From an endosymbiont of Bathymodiolus septemdierum str. Myojin knoll (GTDB taxonomy: Bacteria > Pseudomonadota > Gammaproteobacteria > PS1 > Pseudothioglobaceae): DNA of 64,000 nucleotides. The stretch's first letter is position 1; every line of letters starts with the position of its first letter. The translations under genes were made by a program, and so were the position numbers. Shown here piece by piece: positions 55,368 to 64,000 of this stretch. The notes beneath the pieces are model-generated. The model had not been told where the DNA came from. It ran no database searches and saw nothing but the letters and a program-made list of their open reading frames with translations. The DNA lies in the NCBI RefSeq assembly GCF_001547755.1, contig NZ_AP013042.1:1116001-1180000 (forward strand), in the 5' to 3' direction.

Positions 55368-56541
55368 ATTGCCCCGCTACCCAGCCCGAAGACCATGCCC
55401 ATTGAAAGTTGTAGCCCCCTAGCCAACCAGTAACATCAACTGTTTCACCAATGAAATAAAGGTCTTTTTGTTTATTAGACTCTAGAGTTTTTGAGGACAA
55501 CTCATTGGTATCTATGCCACCTACGCAAACCTCGGCAGTGCGCATACCTTCAGTGCCACTTGGAGTTAGCGCCCAATGATTGAGTTTTTTACCTAAAGTG
55601 ATTAAATCTGCTTTTTTAATCTGATTAAGTGCGCTATCTGATAAAGGTTTGTCTAATAATGTATCTGCCAGACGAATCGCCAAACGCTTTGGAAAATAGG
55701 CATTTAAAACAGTTTTTAACTCAGATTTGGGGTTACTATCACGCATCTCTAACAGCCAATCGCTTGCTTTCAAATCAGGTAATAAATTAAATACTACGGT
55801 ATCGCCTTTGCGCCAATAAGAAGAAATTTGTAACACCGCTGGACCACTAACACCTCTATGAGTGATTAAAATTCCCTCTCTAAAACTTTGATTATTACAC
55901 GCCACGATTGCATCAATACTAAGCCCTGACAAATCTTTAAAATAACGCTCAATATCCGCTTGATGAAAGGTGAGTGGCACTAAGGCAGGCTTAAAATTGA
56001 TGGATTTGTGTCCAAATTGTTTAGCAACTTGCAAACCAAAATCGGTAGCACCCATTTTAGGAATAGATGCACCGCCTGTGGCAACGACAAGAGAATCAGA
56101 CTGGAAAGTACCTTGGTTGGTTGTGAGTACATAGTGGGTTTGATGGTCAATATTTTCAACGCTGGTGTTAAGTTGGATAGTGGCTTTTTGGCAGTTATCC
56201 AATAGCATTGACAACACCGATTTTGATTTTTCATCGCAGAATAATTGCCCTAAAGTTTTTTCTGTCCAATGTAGATTGGAATTTTCCAATAAAGCCATAA
56301 AATCCCATTGTGTATAACGAGATAAGGCAGATTTACAGAAGTGAGGATTGTTGGAAATATAGGCTTCTGGGGTAATATGTAAGTTGGTGAAATTGCAGCG
56401 ACCACCCCCTGAAATCAAAATCTTTTTACCGGCTTTATCTGCCTTGTCAATAAGTAGCACCTTGCGCCCGCGTTGCGTAGCTTGCATGGCGCACATTAAC
56501 CCTGCTGCACCTGCACCGATGATGATAACATCGTATTTCAC
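55360..56541 (-). CDS. HI0933/YhiN family FAD-dependent oxidoreductase
   Basis: The 393-residue flavoprotein belongs to the HI0933-like (YhiN) family. It has the FAD motif IIGAGAAGLMCAM, ISGGGRCNFTNL (a family hallmark), LVVATGGASIPKMGATDFG, RGVSGPAVLQISSYW and the C-terminal LYFIGETVDVTGWLGGYNFQWAWSSG. The physiological reaction is unknown. It overlaps the hydrolase-TlpA gene upstream by 4 bases and the Crp-type gene downstream by 8 bases. Confidence 0.93.
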   Translation of the reverse strand: MKYDVIIIGAGAAGLMCAMQATQRGRKVLLIDKADKAGKKILISGGGRCNFTNLHITPEAYISNNPHFCKSALSRYTQWDFMALLENSNLHWTEKTLGQLFCDEKSKSVLSMLLDNCQKATIQLNTSVENIDHQTHYVLTTNQGTFQSDSLVVATGGASIPKMGATDFGLQVAKQFGHKSINFKPALVPLTFHQADIERYFKDLSGLSIDAIVACNNQSFREGILITHRGVSGPAVLQISSYWRKGDTVVFNLLPDLKASDWLLEMRDSNPKSELKTVLNAYFPKRLAIRLADTLLDKPLSDSALNQIKKADLITLGKKLNHWALTPSGTEGMRTAEVCVGGIDTNELSSKTLESNKQKDLYFIGETVDVTGWLGGYNFQWAWSSGWVAGQYV

Positions 56542-57788
56542 AGCAAGGTCTTAATGGTATTAATGACGCTTTGATCATCCCATTCTAACGCCCCTCGAAA
56601 GCCATAACGAATAACGCCCTCTCTATCAATCAAAAAATTAGAAGGATAGGCATACACGCCCCATTCTTTGACGGCTTTTCCATTCTCGTCTAATAAAATC
56701 GGTAGCGTGAGTTTGAGCTTTTTGATAAATTTAACGATTTTGTCACGGGGTTCACCGACATTAATAGTGATGATTTTAAAATCTTTTTCGTTAAATTTTT
56801 GCTGTAGGCGCATTAAAGAAGGGATCTCCTTAATACATGGATTACACCAACTTGCCCAAAAATTAATCAGTAACACTTGCCCTTTATAATGACCAAGGCT
56901 AGCGACTTCACCGTCCAGTGTTTTTAGATTTAACGACATCCCTTGTTTGCCTCGATATACTTGTAAAACAGGCTCAACAAAGGTAGTTTTGGTGATGGCA
57001 TTGATGTCTGCATTGGTGTGCATTATTTTTGGCACTTGTATGGTTTTCATTAATTGTATGGCTTGGTGATAAGTACTTGCCAAATGGTTTTTTGCCTTGA
57101 TACCAAATTTTGATAAATCTCTAGATTTTTTCATGTGAAAGCCGTAACCCACACCTGTTAAACGATGCATAAAGACGGCACTACCACCATTTTTTAGCTG
57201 AGTGCCAATTTCTTTACTACGCATAAACTTAGTGCCGAATTGTGGTAATAAAATATAGATAGGCAGGTTGCTGAATTTGGCAATATTAATGTATTTTGCT
57301 GTGCTACCTAAGCCAGGTTTTCCGTCAATTAGGTGCGGGGAGTGAAAAATATGCCCCTTGAGTAAGGTCGAGTTCGGATGTTTTAATTGCCATTGGTAAG
57401 CGATTTTTAGGGCTAATTGTGCACCGCGTCCTGTGGTTAAAAAATAAATGCTTTTGAAGGATTTTTCTTTAGCAATGGCAATAATATTGACTAAATCATC
57501 AATATTAAAACGATTAATACTGCTTTTATATTTTGGAATCATATAACTATCGTGCAAGTCTAATGCCCACACATCGTAGCCTTTTGTGGTTAATTCTTTA
57601 GCAGTGGTTTGATAACCTTTGCCAAAACCACGCCCTGTTGGTAAATAGACCAATAAGGTATTACCATCTGACGGGTAAGCATCAACGCTGATAGTGTTGC
57701 CTGATGTCAATTCAATATCCAAATCTTGCCCTGCAAATACCAACGAGGTGAATAAAATGAAAAGCCAGCCGTAAAAATTACGCTTCAT
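56538..57788 (-). CDS. Exported alpha/beta-hydrolase-like domain fused to a TlpA thioredoxin domain
   Basis: The 416-residue product has a signal peptide (about 1-19, ending LVFA). Residues 25-260 resemble an alpha/beta-hydrolase: LLVYLPTGRGFGKGYQTTAKEL, YDVWALDLHDSYM, YFLTTGRGAQLALKIA (nucleophile elbow GRGAQ, lacking the usual serine) and a late histidine in GYGFHMKKS. Residues 285-416 are a TlpA/ResA-like thioredoxin domain with the active site WASWCNPCIKEIPSL and AYPSNFLIDREGVI. The fusion suggests a thiol-disulfide enzyme with a binding domain in the periplasm. Whether the hydrolase part still cuts is doubtful. It overlaps the small gene upstream by 11 bases. Confidence 0.82.
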   Translation of the reverse strand: MKRNFYGWLFILFTSLVFAGQDLDIELTSGNTISVDAYPSDGNTLLVYLPTGRGFGKGYQTTAKELTTKGYDVWALDLHDSYMIPKYKSSINRFNIDDLVNIIAIAKEKSFKSIYFLTTGRGAQLALKIAYQWQLKHPNSTLLKGHIFHSPHLIDGKPGLGSTAKYINIAKFSNLPIYILLPQFGTKFMRSKEIGTQLKNGGSAVFMHRLTGVGYGFHMKKSRDLSKFGIKAKNHLASTYHQAIQLMKTIQVPKIMHTNADINAITKTTFVEPVLQVYRGKQGMSLNLKTLDGEVASLGHYKGQVLLINFWASWCNPCIKEIPSLMRLQQKFNEKDFKIITINVGEPRDKIVKFIKKLKLTLPILLDENGKAVKEWGVYAYPSNFLIDREGVIRYGFRGALEWDDQSVINTIKTLL

Positions 57789-58035
57789 AATTGTAGATTT
57801 CGACTAAATAATAAAGCATTGTACCTTCAGACGAACGGGCTGGTCCGACGACTTTGGTAGCGTAGAATTTTTTGTCAGGATTGGCTTGTGCCATTGCTGT
57901 TTCTAAATCTTCAACAATTTCCACACTTGCCGCTGGTACTCGCTCTCGTTTTACACGGGGAATACGCACTACTGCAAATTGCTCTTTGGCAAAGTTTGCC
58001 CGTGGATGTGGATCTAATGAATAACCATTAATCAT
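57778..58035 (-). CDS. Small hypothetical protein downstream of persulfide dioxygenase
   Basis: I do not recognise this family. The ATG at 58035 gives 85 residues ([19 protein letters not shown]...) and overlaps the stop of the persulfide dioxygenase gene by 8 bases; a longer in-frame start at 58083 would lie inside that gene. The protein is compact and mixed alpha/beta, with FAVVRIPRVKRERVPAASVE and KFYATKVVGPARSSEG, no cysteine and no membrane segment. Being between ETHE1 and the TlpA fusion, it may have a role in sulfur metabolism. Confidence 0.7.
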   Translation of the reverse strand: MINGYSLDPHPRANFAKEQFAVVRIPRVKRERVPAASVEIVEDLETAMAQANPDKKFYATKVVGPARSSEGTMLYYLVEIYNYEA

Positions 58036-58735
58036 CAGCAACAATCTTGGCGCCACATACTTGATTTGCAGGCACCGCAACATGAATTTTTGCAGGCAGG
58101 GATAAATTCATCGCATTTACTCGTCTTACAAATTCAGCTTTATCTACATTATTACCAATCATTTCATTAAAGGTTTTTTCTTCCCAGATGGAACTCACTG
58201 TTCTGCCACCATAATCATGTGCGGGATAAACTAAAGTCTCTTTAGGTAGGGTAAATATTTTTTTAATAGAGTCATAGAGTTTCTCCGCTGACCCACCTTG
58301 AAAATCACAACGACCACAACTCCTAATCAATAACGCATCACCGGTAAAAACCTTATCGTCAATCACAAACGACATGCAGCCGTCGGTATGACCTGGTGTT
58401 GTCATGGCAATCAATTCATAGTCGCCAAAGGCTAAACGCTCAGCATCTTTTATTAAAATATCAGCGCAGGCAACTGGATTGGCTTCACCGAGAACGATTT
58501 TGGCATTTTTAAACTTCTGTTTAAGCGGGCAAGAACTGGTAATATGGTCAGCGTGTACATGCGTTTCAACGATGTATTTCAAATCCAAACCCAATTCTTC
58601 AATAAGCCCAATATCGCGTTGCTGAGTTTCATCAACTGCATCAATAATAATCGCCTCTTTGGTTTTTGAATCGGCCAATAAGTAGGTATAGGTTGAACTT
58701 TGTTTTTCAAATAAAGGACGGAAAATTAAACTCAT
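58028..58735 (-). CDS. Persulfide dioxygenase, ETHE1-like
   Basis: This 235-residue metallo-beta-lactamase-fold protein fits the ETHE1/SdoA type that oxidises glutathione persulfide to sulfite with an iron centre. It begins [18 protein letters not shown], a family mark ([16 protein letters not shown]). The metal ligands are His59, His61, Asp63 and His64 in THVHADH, then [30 protein letters not shown] and [14 protein letters not shown], all conserved. It would act on persulfides made by SQR-type enzymes. It overlaps the YciI-like gene upstream by 4 bases. Confidence 0.93.
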   Translation of the reverse strand: MSLIFRPLFEKQSSTYTYLLADSKTKEAIIIDAVDETQQRDIGLIEELGLDLKYIVETHVHADHITSSCPLKQKFKNAKIVLGEANPVACADILIKDAERLAFGDYELIAMTTPGHTDGCMSFVIDDKVFTGDALLIRSCGRCDFQGGSAEKLYDSIKKIFTLPKETLVYPAHDYGGRTVSSIWEEKTFNEMIGNNVDKAEFVRRVNAMNLSLPAKIHVAVPANQVCGAKIVADD

Positions 58736-59030
58736 GGTAACACCTTCTTAAATGGTTTGACAATGACACTTTTATAAGCACCCGATGCTAAATAGGGGTC
58801 AGCATCTGCCCAAGTTTGTGCATCCTCAAGGCAATCAAACTCTGCTACCACCAAAGAGCCTGTAAAACCCGCCTCACCTGGTTCATTATTGTCAATTGCA
58901 GGATGGGGGCCTGCCAAAATCAAGCGTCCTTCATTTTTTAAACGCTCTAAACGCTCAATATGCGCAGGACGCACGGACATTCTTTTTGCTAATGAATTTT
59001 CAATATCTTGCGAAATAATGGCATACAGCA

Positions 59031-59031
<1 letters not shown>
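58732..59031 (-). CDS. YciI-like protein
   Basis: The 99-residue protein has the YciI fold: [42 protein letters not shown] with the conserved His-Asp type active site, [25 protein letters not shown] and [14 protein letters not shown]. Family members may act as small dehydratases or hydrolases; the substrate is unknown. The start overlaps the dapB stop by one base. Confidence 0.9.
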
Positions 59032-59774
<743 letters not shown>

Positions 59775-59836
59775 TTACATAAATTAGTTATTGAATTATA
59801 CCGAAATTAGTTAATGAGTTAATTTTGCTTTAACTT

Positions 59837-62035
59837 TCACATTTTTTGATTAAGTTGTCTAAAAATTGACAGTTGCTTTTGAGCCTCCTCAATAGACCCT
59901 AGCTGATCAACACCCTGTAAAATCCAATCATTGATGTCTTTATCAATAGACACAGTTGCAAAAAGTTGCTGTTTTTTTGCTTCTTCAATCTCTCCTGCAT
60001 CGGCTAATTTATTGATATGACCTAATATGGTAGAAACTGCCAATTCTCGTTGCTGATAGATGTCATCAATAGACAAATCTTGCCGAATAAGCGCCAAAGT
60101 TTCTTGATAAGTGATGGATAATTTTTTATCGGGTTCGTCTTCAGAAGTAACCTCTTGCGTGGTTTTTGGCGTGATATTTTCAGCAGATTCTAAAGCAGGA
60201 TTTTTAGTCAATTCTTGGTTGTATTCCTGAGAAACACCCGCCTTCAAAGTGGATAATAAGGCTAAAAAACGCGCACCATATTTTTCAATTTTTATTTGTC
60301 CAACCCCATTAATCTGCAAGAAGCTGGCTTCATCATTGGGTAAAAAATACGCCATTTCTGTCAAAGTTTTATTATCAAAGATAACATAGGCTGGCATCCC
60401 TTCCTCTTTGGCAATTTCTGCCCTCAACGCCCTTAATTGCTCAAAAATTCCTGCATCGACTTGATATTCTTGTCTGGCAATTTTCTTGGGTTTCTCGTCT
60501 TTGTCTTGCGTTTGTAAATTACTTGCACGAATATCAACCATTTGCTCAGATTTCATTATTTCCATGGCAATATTCGTCAATTTCAAAACCTTAAAATCAC
60601 CTATGATTAGCGCATCTATTTCTAGTAAACGGTCTCCAATAATTTTCCATGTGGCTCTATTGATGTCACTACCAATACCATAAACAGATAAATCTTGATG
60701 CCCATTATTTAATACTTTTTGATTTTTTGAGCCTAACAAGATATCAATCACATACCCCTGTCCAAAATTTTGCTCAGTACGATAAATCGCTGATAAAAAC
60801 ATCTTTGCCTGTTCGCTAATATCACTGCGTTCAACATCAGGGTTAAGACAGTTGTCACATTGTGTTTTACAGGCGTTCATTTCATCGTCAAAATAATGAC
60901 TGAGTGCTTGGTGTCGGCAACCCTCAGAGAATGCATATTTTTTAACAAGGTTTAATTTATTATAGGCGGCGTCACGATAGGTTTCATCTTCAATATCGGC
61001 AATGAAATGCCCTAACAAACCTAAATCGCCTGTTGAGTACAGCAGTAAAACTTCACTCGGCAACCCGTCTCTACCTGCTCTACCCATTTCTTGATAATAG
61101 GCTTCCATGGTTTTTGGCATTGACATATGCACCACAAAACGGATGTTGCTTTTGTCAATCCCCATTCCAAAGGCAATAGTAGCAACCATAATATCAATAT
61201 CGTCATTAACAAAATCGCTAAATGCTTGACGGCGCTCTTCGGATGACAATCCTGCGTGATAGGCCTTGGCTTTTAAACCCTGTTCTCGTAAAAAAGCACT
61301 GAGTGATTCAGTATTTTTGCGTGAGAGGGTATAAATGATGCCCCGTTCATTTTGATGACTTTGCAGGAAGTCTAATAGTTGCCCATGTCCATTCTTTTTT
61401 CTAGGTTTGACATTGATAAATAAATTATCTCTAAAAATCTTGCCACGAATAATGTTGTTTCTATCTTTAAATTGCAATTGATTGACAATATCCTTTTCCA
61501 CTTGCGTGGTTGCCGTTGCGGTAAATGCAGAAACACCGATTTCGGGAAAACGATTTTTTAGCAAACCCAATTGACGATAATCTGCTCGAAACTCATGTCC
61601 CCATTCACTGACACAATGCGCCTCATCAACGGCAAAAAAAGCAATCTTTAGACGCTCTAAAAAATGCAAAAAATAATCATTTTGTAATCGCTCTGGCGCA
61701 ACAAAAATAAACTTTATCTTACCCTCTCGTAAATCATTTTCTGCCTGAGTATTTTCTTCCATACTCTGCATAGACGACATCATTACCGCTTCAATACCCT
61801 TTGCCATCAAGCCGTGAACTTGGTCCTGCATCAATGCCAACAAAGGTGAAACCACCACCACAACGCCTTCCATTAGCAAGCCTGGTAATTGATAGCATAG
61901 TGATTTACCACCACCTGTTGGCAAAATTAATAAAACATCTTCGTGGTTAAGAATTTTGTCCACCGCGGACTCTTGTAACGGACGAAAGTCATCAAACCCA
62001 AAAATATCTTGTAGGATTTGATGCTTATCAGACAT
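59837..62035 (-). CDS. recQ: ATP-dependent DNA helicase RecQ
   Basis: RecQ unwinds DNA 3'-5' in recombination repair. The 732-residue protein is longer than E. coli RecQ (609). Helicase motifs: FRPLQESAVDKIL, LPTGGGKSLCYQLP (Walker A), DEAHCVSEWGHEF (motif II), FTATATTQV and MGRAGRDGLPS (motif VI). The zinc-binding RQC part has cysteines in CRHQAL and CKTQCDNC. An HRDC domain follows at about 530-600. The extra C-terminal 110 residues contain a helix-turn-helix-like segment (SIDDIYQQRELAVSTILGHI), as in other long RecQ proteins. Confidence 0.95.
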   Translation of the reverse strand: MSDKHQILQDIFGFDDFRPLQESAVDKILNHEDVLLILPTGGGKSLCYQLPGLLMEGVVVVVSPLLALMQDQVHGLMAKGIEAVMMSSMQSMEENTQAENDLREGKIKFIFVAPERLQNDYFLHFLERLKIAFFAVDEAHCVSEWGHEFRADYRQLGLLKNRFPEIGVSAFTATATTQVEKDIVNQLQFKDRNNIIRGKIFRDNLFINVKPRKKNGHGQLLDFLQSHQNERGIIYTLSRKNTESLSAFLREQGLKAKAYHAGLSSEERRQAFSDFVNDDIDIMVATIAFGMGIDKSNIRFVVHMSMPKTMEAYYQEMGRAGRDGLPSEVLLLYSTGDLGLLGHFIADIEDETYRDAAYNKLNLVKKYAFSEGCRHQALSHYFDDEMNACKTQCDNCLNPDVERSDISEQAKMFLSAIYRTEQNFGQGYVIDILLGSKNQKVLNNGHQDLSVYGIGSDINRATWKIIGDRLLEIDALIIGDFKVLKLTNIAMEIMKSEQMVDIRASNLQTQDKDEKPKKIARQEYQVDAGIFEQLRALRAEIAKEEGMPAYVIFDNKTLTEMAYFLPNDEASFLQINGVGQIKIEKYGARFLALLSTLKAGVSQEYNQELTKNPALESAENITPKTTQEVTSEDEPDKKLSITYQETLALIRQDLSIDDIYQQRELAVSTILGHINKLADAGEIEEAKKQQLFATVSIDKDINDWILQGVDQLGSIEEAQKQLSIFRQLNQKM

Positions 62036-62055
62036 ATTTATACAAAGGTCTTTTT

Positions 62056-62889
62056 TTAAAGTTGGTCTTCTAAAAACCCATTTTTCTTAGTGATATGGTC
62101 AATGTCTTGCAATGCTTTGAGCATTTCAGACATTTTATCAATCGGAATCATATTCGGTCCATCGCTGAGTGCCTCGTTAGGATTTGGATGAGTTTCCATA
62201 AAAAACCCTGAAACCCCAACCCCTGCCGCCGCTCTGGCGACAACAGGCACCATTTCTCTTTGTCCACCTGAAGTGCCACCTTGTCCGCCTGGCTGCTGTA
62301 CAGAATGCGTGGCGTCAAAAACAATCGGCTGACCCGTTGAGCGCATACTGGATAATCCACGCATATCAGAGATGAGCGTATTGTAGCCGAATGAAGTACC
62401 ACGGTCACATAAAGTGATTTGTTGATTGCCTGTTTCAAAGGCTTTATCCACTACATTTTGCATATCCCACGGCGCTTGGAATTGACCTTTTTTAATGTTG
62501 ACAGGTATACCTTGTTTACAAACATTTTGAATAAAATTAGTTTGACGCACTAAAAAAGCAGGTGTTTGCATCATATCAACCACTGATGCCACCTCATCAA
62601 GTGGCGTATCTTCATGGACATCGGTCAACACAGGGATACCGATTTCGTCCTTGACTTTTTGCAAAATACGCAAACCTTCTTCAACACCAAGACCTCTAAA
62701 ACTACTGGTACTGGTGCGATTAGCCTTATCGTAAGACGATTTATAGATAAAATTAATGTTTAATTCATCAGTAACTTTCTTTAAATAAGCGGCAGTTTCC
62801 ATTGCCAACGCCTCAGATTCAATCACACAAGGTCCAGCGATGAGGAAAAATGGATGGTCTAGACCGACCTCAAAATTTAATAATTTCAT
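62056..62889 (-). CDS. kdsA: 3-deoxy-8-phosphooctulonate synthase KdsA
   Basis: KdsA condenses phosphoenolpyruvate with arabinose 5-phosphate to make KDO 8-phosphate for lipopolysaccharide. The 277-residue length is typical. Signatures: [76 protein letters not shown] and [15 protein letters not shown]. It indicates a Gram-negative outer membrane. Confidence 0.96.
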   Translation of the reverse strand: MKLLNFEVGLDHPFFLIAGPCVIESEALAMETAAYLKKVTDELNINFIYKSSYDKANRTSTSSFRGLGVEEGLRILQKVKDEIGIPVLTDVHEDTPLDEVASVVDMMQTPAFLVRQTNFIQNVCKQGIPVNIKKGQFQAPWDMQNVVDKAFETGNQQITLCDRGTSFGYNTLISDMRGLSSMRSTGQPIVFDATHSVQQPGGQGGTSGGQREMVPVVARAAAGVGVSGFFMETHPNPNEALSDGPNMIPIDKMSEMLKALQDIDHITKKNGFLEDQL

Positions 62890-62967
62890 ACTTTAATGTT
62901 GGTTAAAAAACTCAGTGTTAATTATATTCGTTTAAAATAACCGATACCATATAAATTGAAAAACACT

Positions 62968-63765
62968 ATGAGCGACACGCCCGACATTTTAAAAAAAATT
63001 ATTGCCCGTAAAGAAGAAGAGATAGCCACTTGTAAAGAAAATATTTCTGTGCAAAAAATGTTAGATGCTGCTTATAAAAACCGCGATACACAAGATTTTT
63101 ATCAAGCGTTAAAAGATAAAGCCGACTTAAAGCAGAATGCAGTTATTGCAGAAATTAAAAAAGCATCCCCCTCCAAAGGTGTATTGCGTGAAAATTTTAA
63201 CCCTGTTGAAATCGCTCAAAGTTACCAACAGGCAGGGGCAGCGTGTTTGTCTGTATTGACTGACAAGGATTTTTTTCAAGGTGATAATCAATATTTGACC
63301 GATGTGCGACAAGCCGTCTCCATTCCTGTATTACGCAAAGAATTCATTATTGACCCCTATCAAATTTACGAATCCAGAGTGCTTGGCGCTGATTGTATCT
63401 TACTCATTGCCGCGTGTTTAAGCGACGAGCAGATGGAAGACCTTGCAATGCGTGCAATTGCGATTAATATGGATGTATTAGTTGAGGTGCATAACATAGA
63501 AGAGTTGCTACGCACACAGCAATTACGCCTGCCGATGATTGGCATTAATAATCGTAATTTGCGTTCGTTTGATGTGTCTTTAAATACGACGATTGAACTA
63601 ATGAAAGCAGTGCAAGAAGACACTTTAATCATCACCGAAAGTGGCATTTTGACAGGAGAAGATGTTGCCTTTATGCGTAAAAATGATATTTATAGTTTTT
63701 TAGTTGGCGAGGCCTTTATGCGTCAAGACAACCCAGGTATCGCCTTGCAGGAGATGTTCAAATGA
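62968..63765 (+). CDS. trpC: Indole-3-glycerol phosphate synthase TrpC
   Basis: TrpC closes the indole ring in tryptophan synthesis. The protein has DILKKIIARKEEEIA at the N terminus, VIAEIKKASPSKGVLRENF, AGAACLSVLTDKDFFQG, PVLRKEFIIDPYQIYESRVLGADCILLI, VEVHNIEEL, IGINNRNLRSFDVSL and ITESGILTGEDV, all conserved. I choose the ATG at 62968 (MSDTPDIL, 265 residues); an upstream in-frame TTG at 62956 is less likely. The stop overlaps the next gene by ATGA. It is monofunctional (no TrpF fusion). Confidence 0.95.
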   Translation: MSDTPDILKKIIARKEEEIATCKENISVQKMLDAAYKNRDTQDFYQALKDKADLKQNAVIAEIKKASPSKGVLRENFNPVEIAQSYQQAGAACLSVLTDKDFFQGDNQYLTDVRQAVSIPVLRKEFIIDPYQIYESRVLGADCILLIAACLSDEQMEDLAMRAIAINMDVLVEVHNIEELLRTQQLRLPMIGINNRNLRSFDVSLNTTIELMKAVQEDTLIITESGILTGEDVAFMRKNDIYSFLVGEAFMRQDNPGIALQEMFK

Positions 63766-64000
63766 ATACAGTAAAATGGATTAATGGGATGAATATGATT
63801 GGCAAATCTGCCAGTGGTCATACCATTGTTATGGACGGACCTGAAGAATTGGGCGGGCAAAATTTGGGTGTGCGTCCAATGGAAATGTTATTACTTGGCA
63901 TGGGTGGCTGCACCACGGTTGATGTAGTCTCTACACTGAAAAAAATGCGTGAATCTGTGCGAGATTGTCGCGTGGAAATCAGTGCAGAACGCGCTGATGA
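63762..64000 (+). CDS. OsmC-like protein, 5' part (runs off the window)
   Basis: About 79 residues are visible. NTVKWINGMNMIGKSASGHTIVMDG, then GVRPMEMLLLGMGGCTTVDVVSTLKK contain the catalytic-type cysteine (GGCT) of OsmC/YhfA proteins, and MRESVRDCRVEISAERAD follows. OsmC proteins reduce organic peroxides; YhfA members are less well known. The ATG overlaps the trpC stop. Confidence 0.85.
   Translation, partial: MNTVKWINGMNMIGKSASGHTIVMDGPEELGGQNLGVRPMEMLLLGMGGCTTVDVVSTLKKMRESVRDCRVEISAERAD

Overview
The window is AT-rich, densely coded chromosomal DNA from a gammaproteobacterium. Its gene set includes an SQR-like flavoprotein, an ETHE1-type persulfide dioxygenase, c-type cytochromes with a SoxH-like hydrolase, RnfE, FolE2, a TRAP carboxylate transporter and a glycolate oxidase operon beside serine-glyoxylate aminotransferase and GcvP. 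That combination suggests a sulfur-oxidising, CO2-fixing lineage of the SUP05/Thioglobus type, possibly related to mussel symbionts. This assignment is an inference from gene content; no rRNA gene is present to confirm it.

Layout. 1-1754 (-): 5' part of a secreted cadherin-repeat protein. 1755-2406: long intergenic stretch with a small gene broken by an in-frame stop. 2407-4491 (-): cytochrome b561, polysaccharide deacetylase, trmL. 4509-11455 (+): clpB behind a heat-shock-type promoter, an orphan rnfE, prmC and a complete TRAP transporter. 11456-20409: the glycolate oxidase operon glcD-glcE-glcF (-), disrupted at three places. A ParE-type toxin/antitoxin module sits at the glcD start. A fossil type I restriction locus (hsdS and rhuM remnants plus a second glcE tail) follows glcE. 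A Hachiman defence system (hamA, hamB) with an intact rhuM lies between glcE and glcF. 20410-26971 (+ except a ferredoxin): serine-glyoxylate aminotransferase, ferredoxin, a cyclophilin-FKBP fusion, mraY, dCMP deaminase, prfC, msrAB. 26974-39667 (-): a RelE/RelB-like module, gyrA, aroG-type DAHP synthase, folE2, queD, parC, gcvP, a HIT protein, an SQR-like flavoprotein and its unknown partner. 39709 (+): a nitroreductase.

40509-48850 is a second defence island: hsdR, hsdS, a frameshifted PrrC-like anticodon nuclease, a small hsdM/hsdS chimera, rhuM and hsdM. It is bracketed by matching short repeats that may mark its ends. 49080-51769 (-) is a compact group of five probably exported or membrane-bound redox proteins: two CxxCH cytochromes, a DUF4395-like membrane protein, a SoxH-like metallo-hydrolase lacking the usual HxHxDH motif, and a small two-cysteine peptide. 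An 11-bp tandem repeat precedes it and forms a chain of overlapping mini-ORFs. 51953-64000 holds a PAP2 phosphatase, YgiQ, a Crp/Fnr regulator, a YhiN-like flavoprotein, a hydrolase-TlpA fusion, persulfide dioxygenase, a YciI protein, dapB, recQ, kdsA, trpC and the start of an OsmC-like gene.

How it fits together. Glycolate oxidase, the aminotransferase and GcvP could form a photorespiratory salvage route for RuBisCO-derived glycolate, with the TRAP transporter possibly importing a related carboxylate. The SQR-like protein, persulfide dioxygenase, TlpA fusion and cytochrome cluster point to sulfide and thiol chemistry in the envelope. The main accessory content is defence: Hachiman, type I restriction with an anticodon nuclease, two toxin/antitoxin pairs, and rhuM genes beside both major defence loci.
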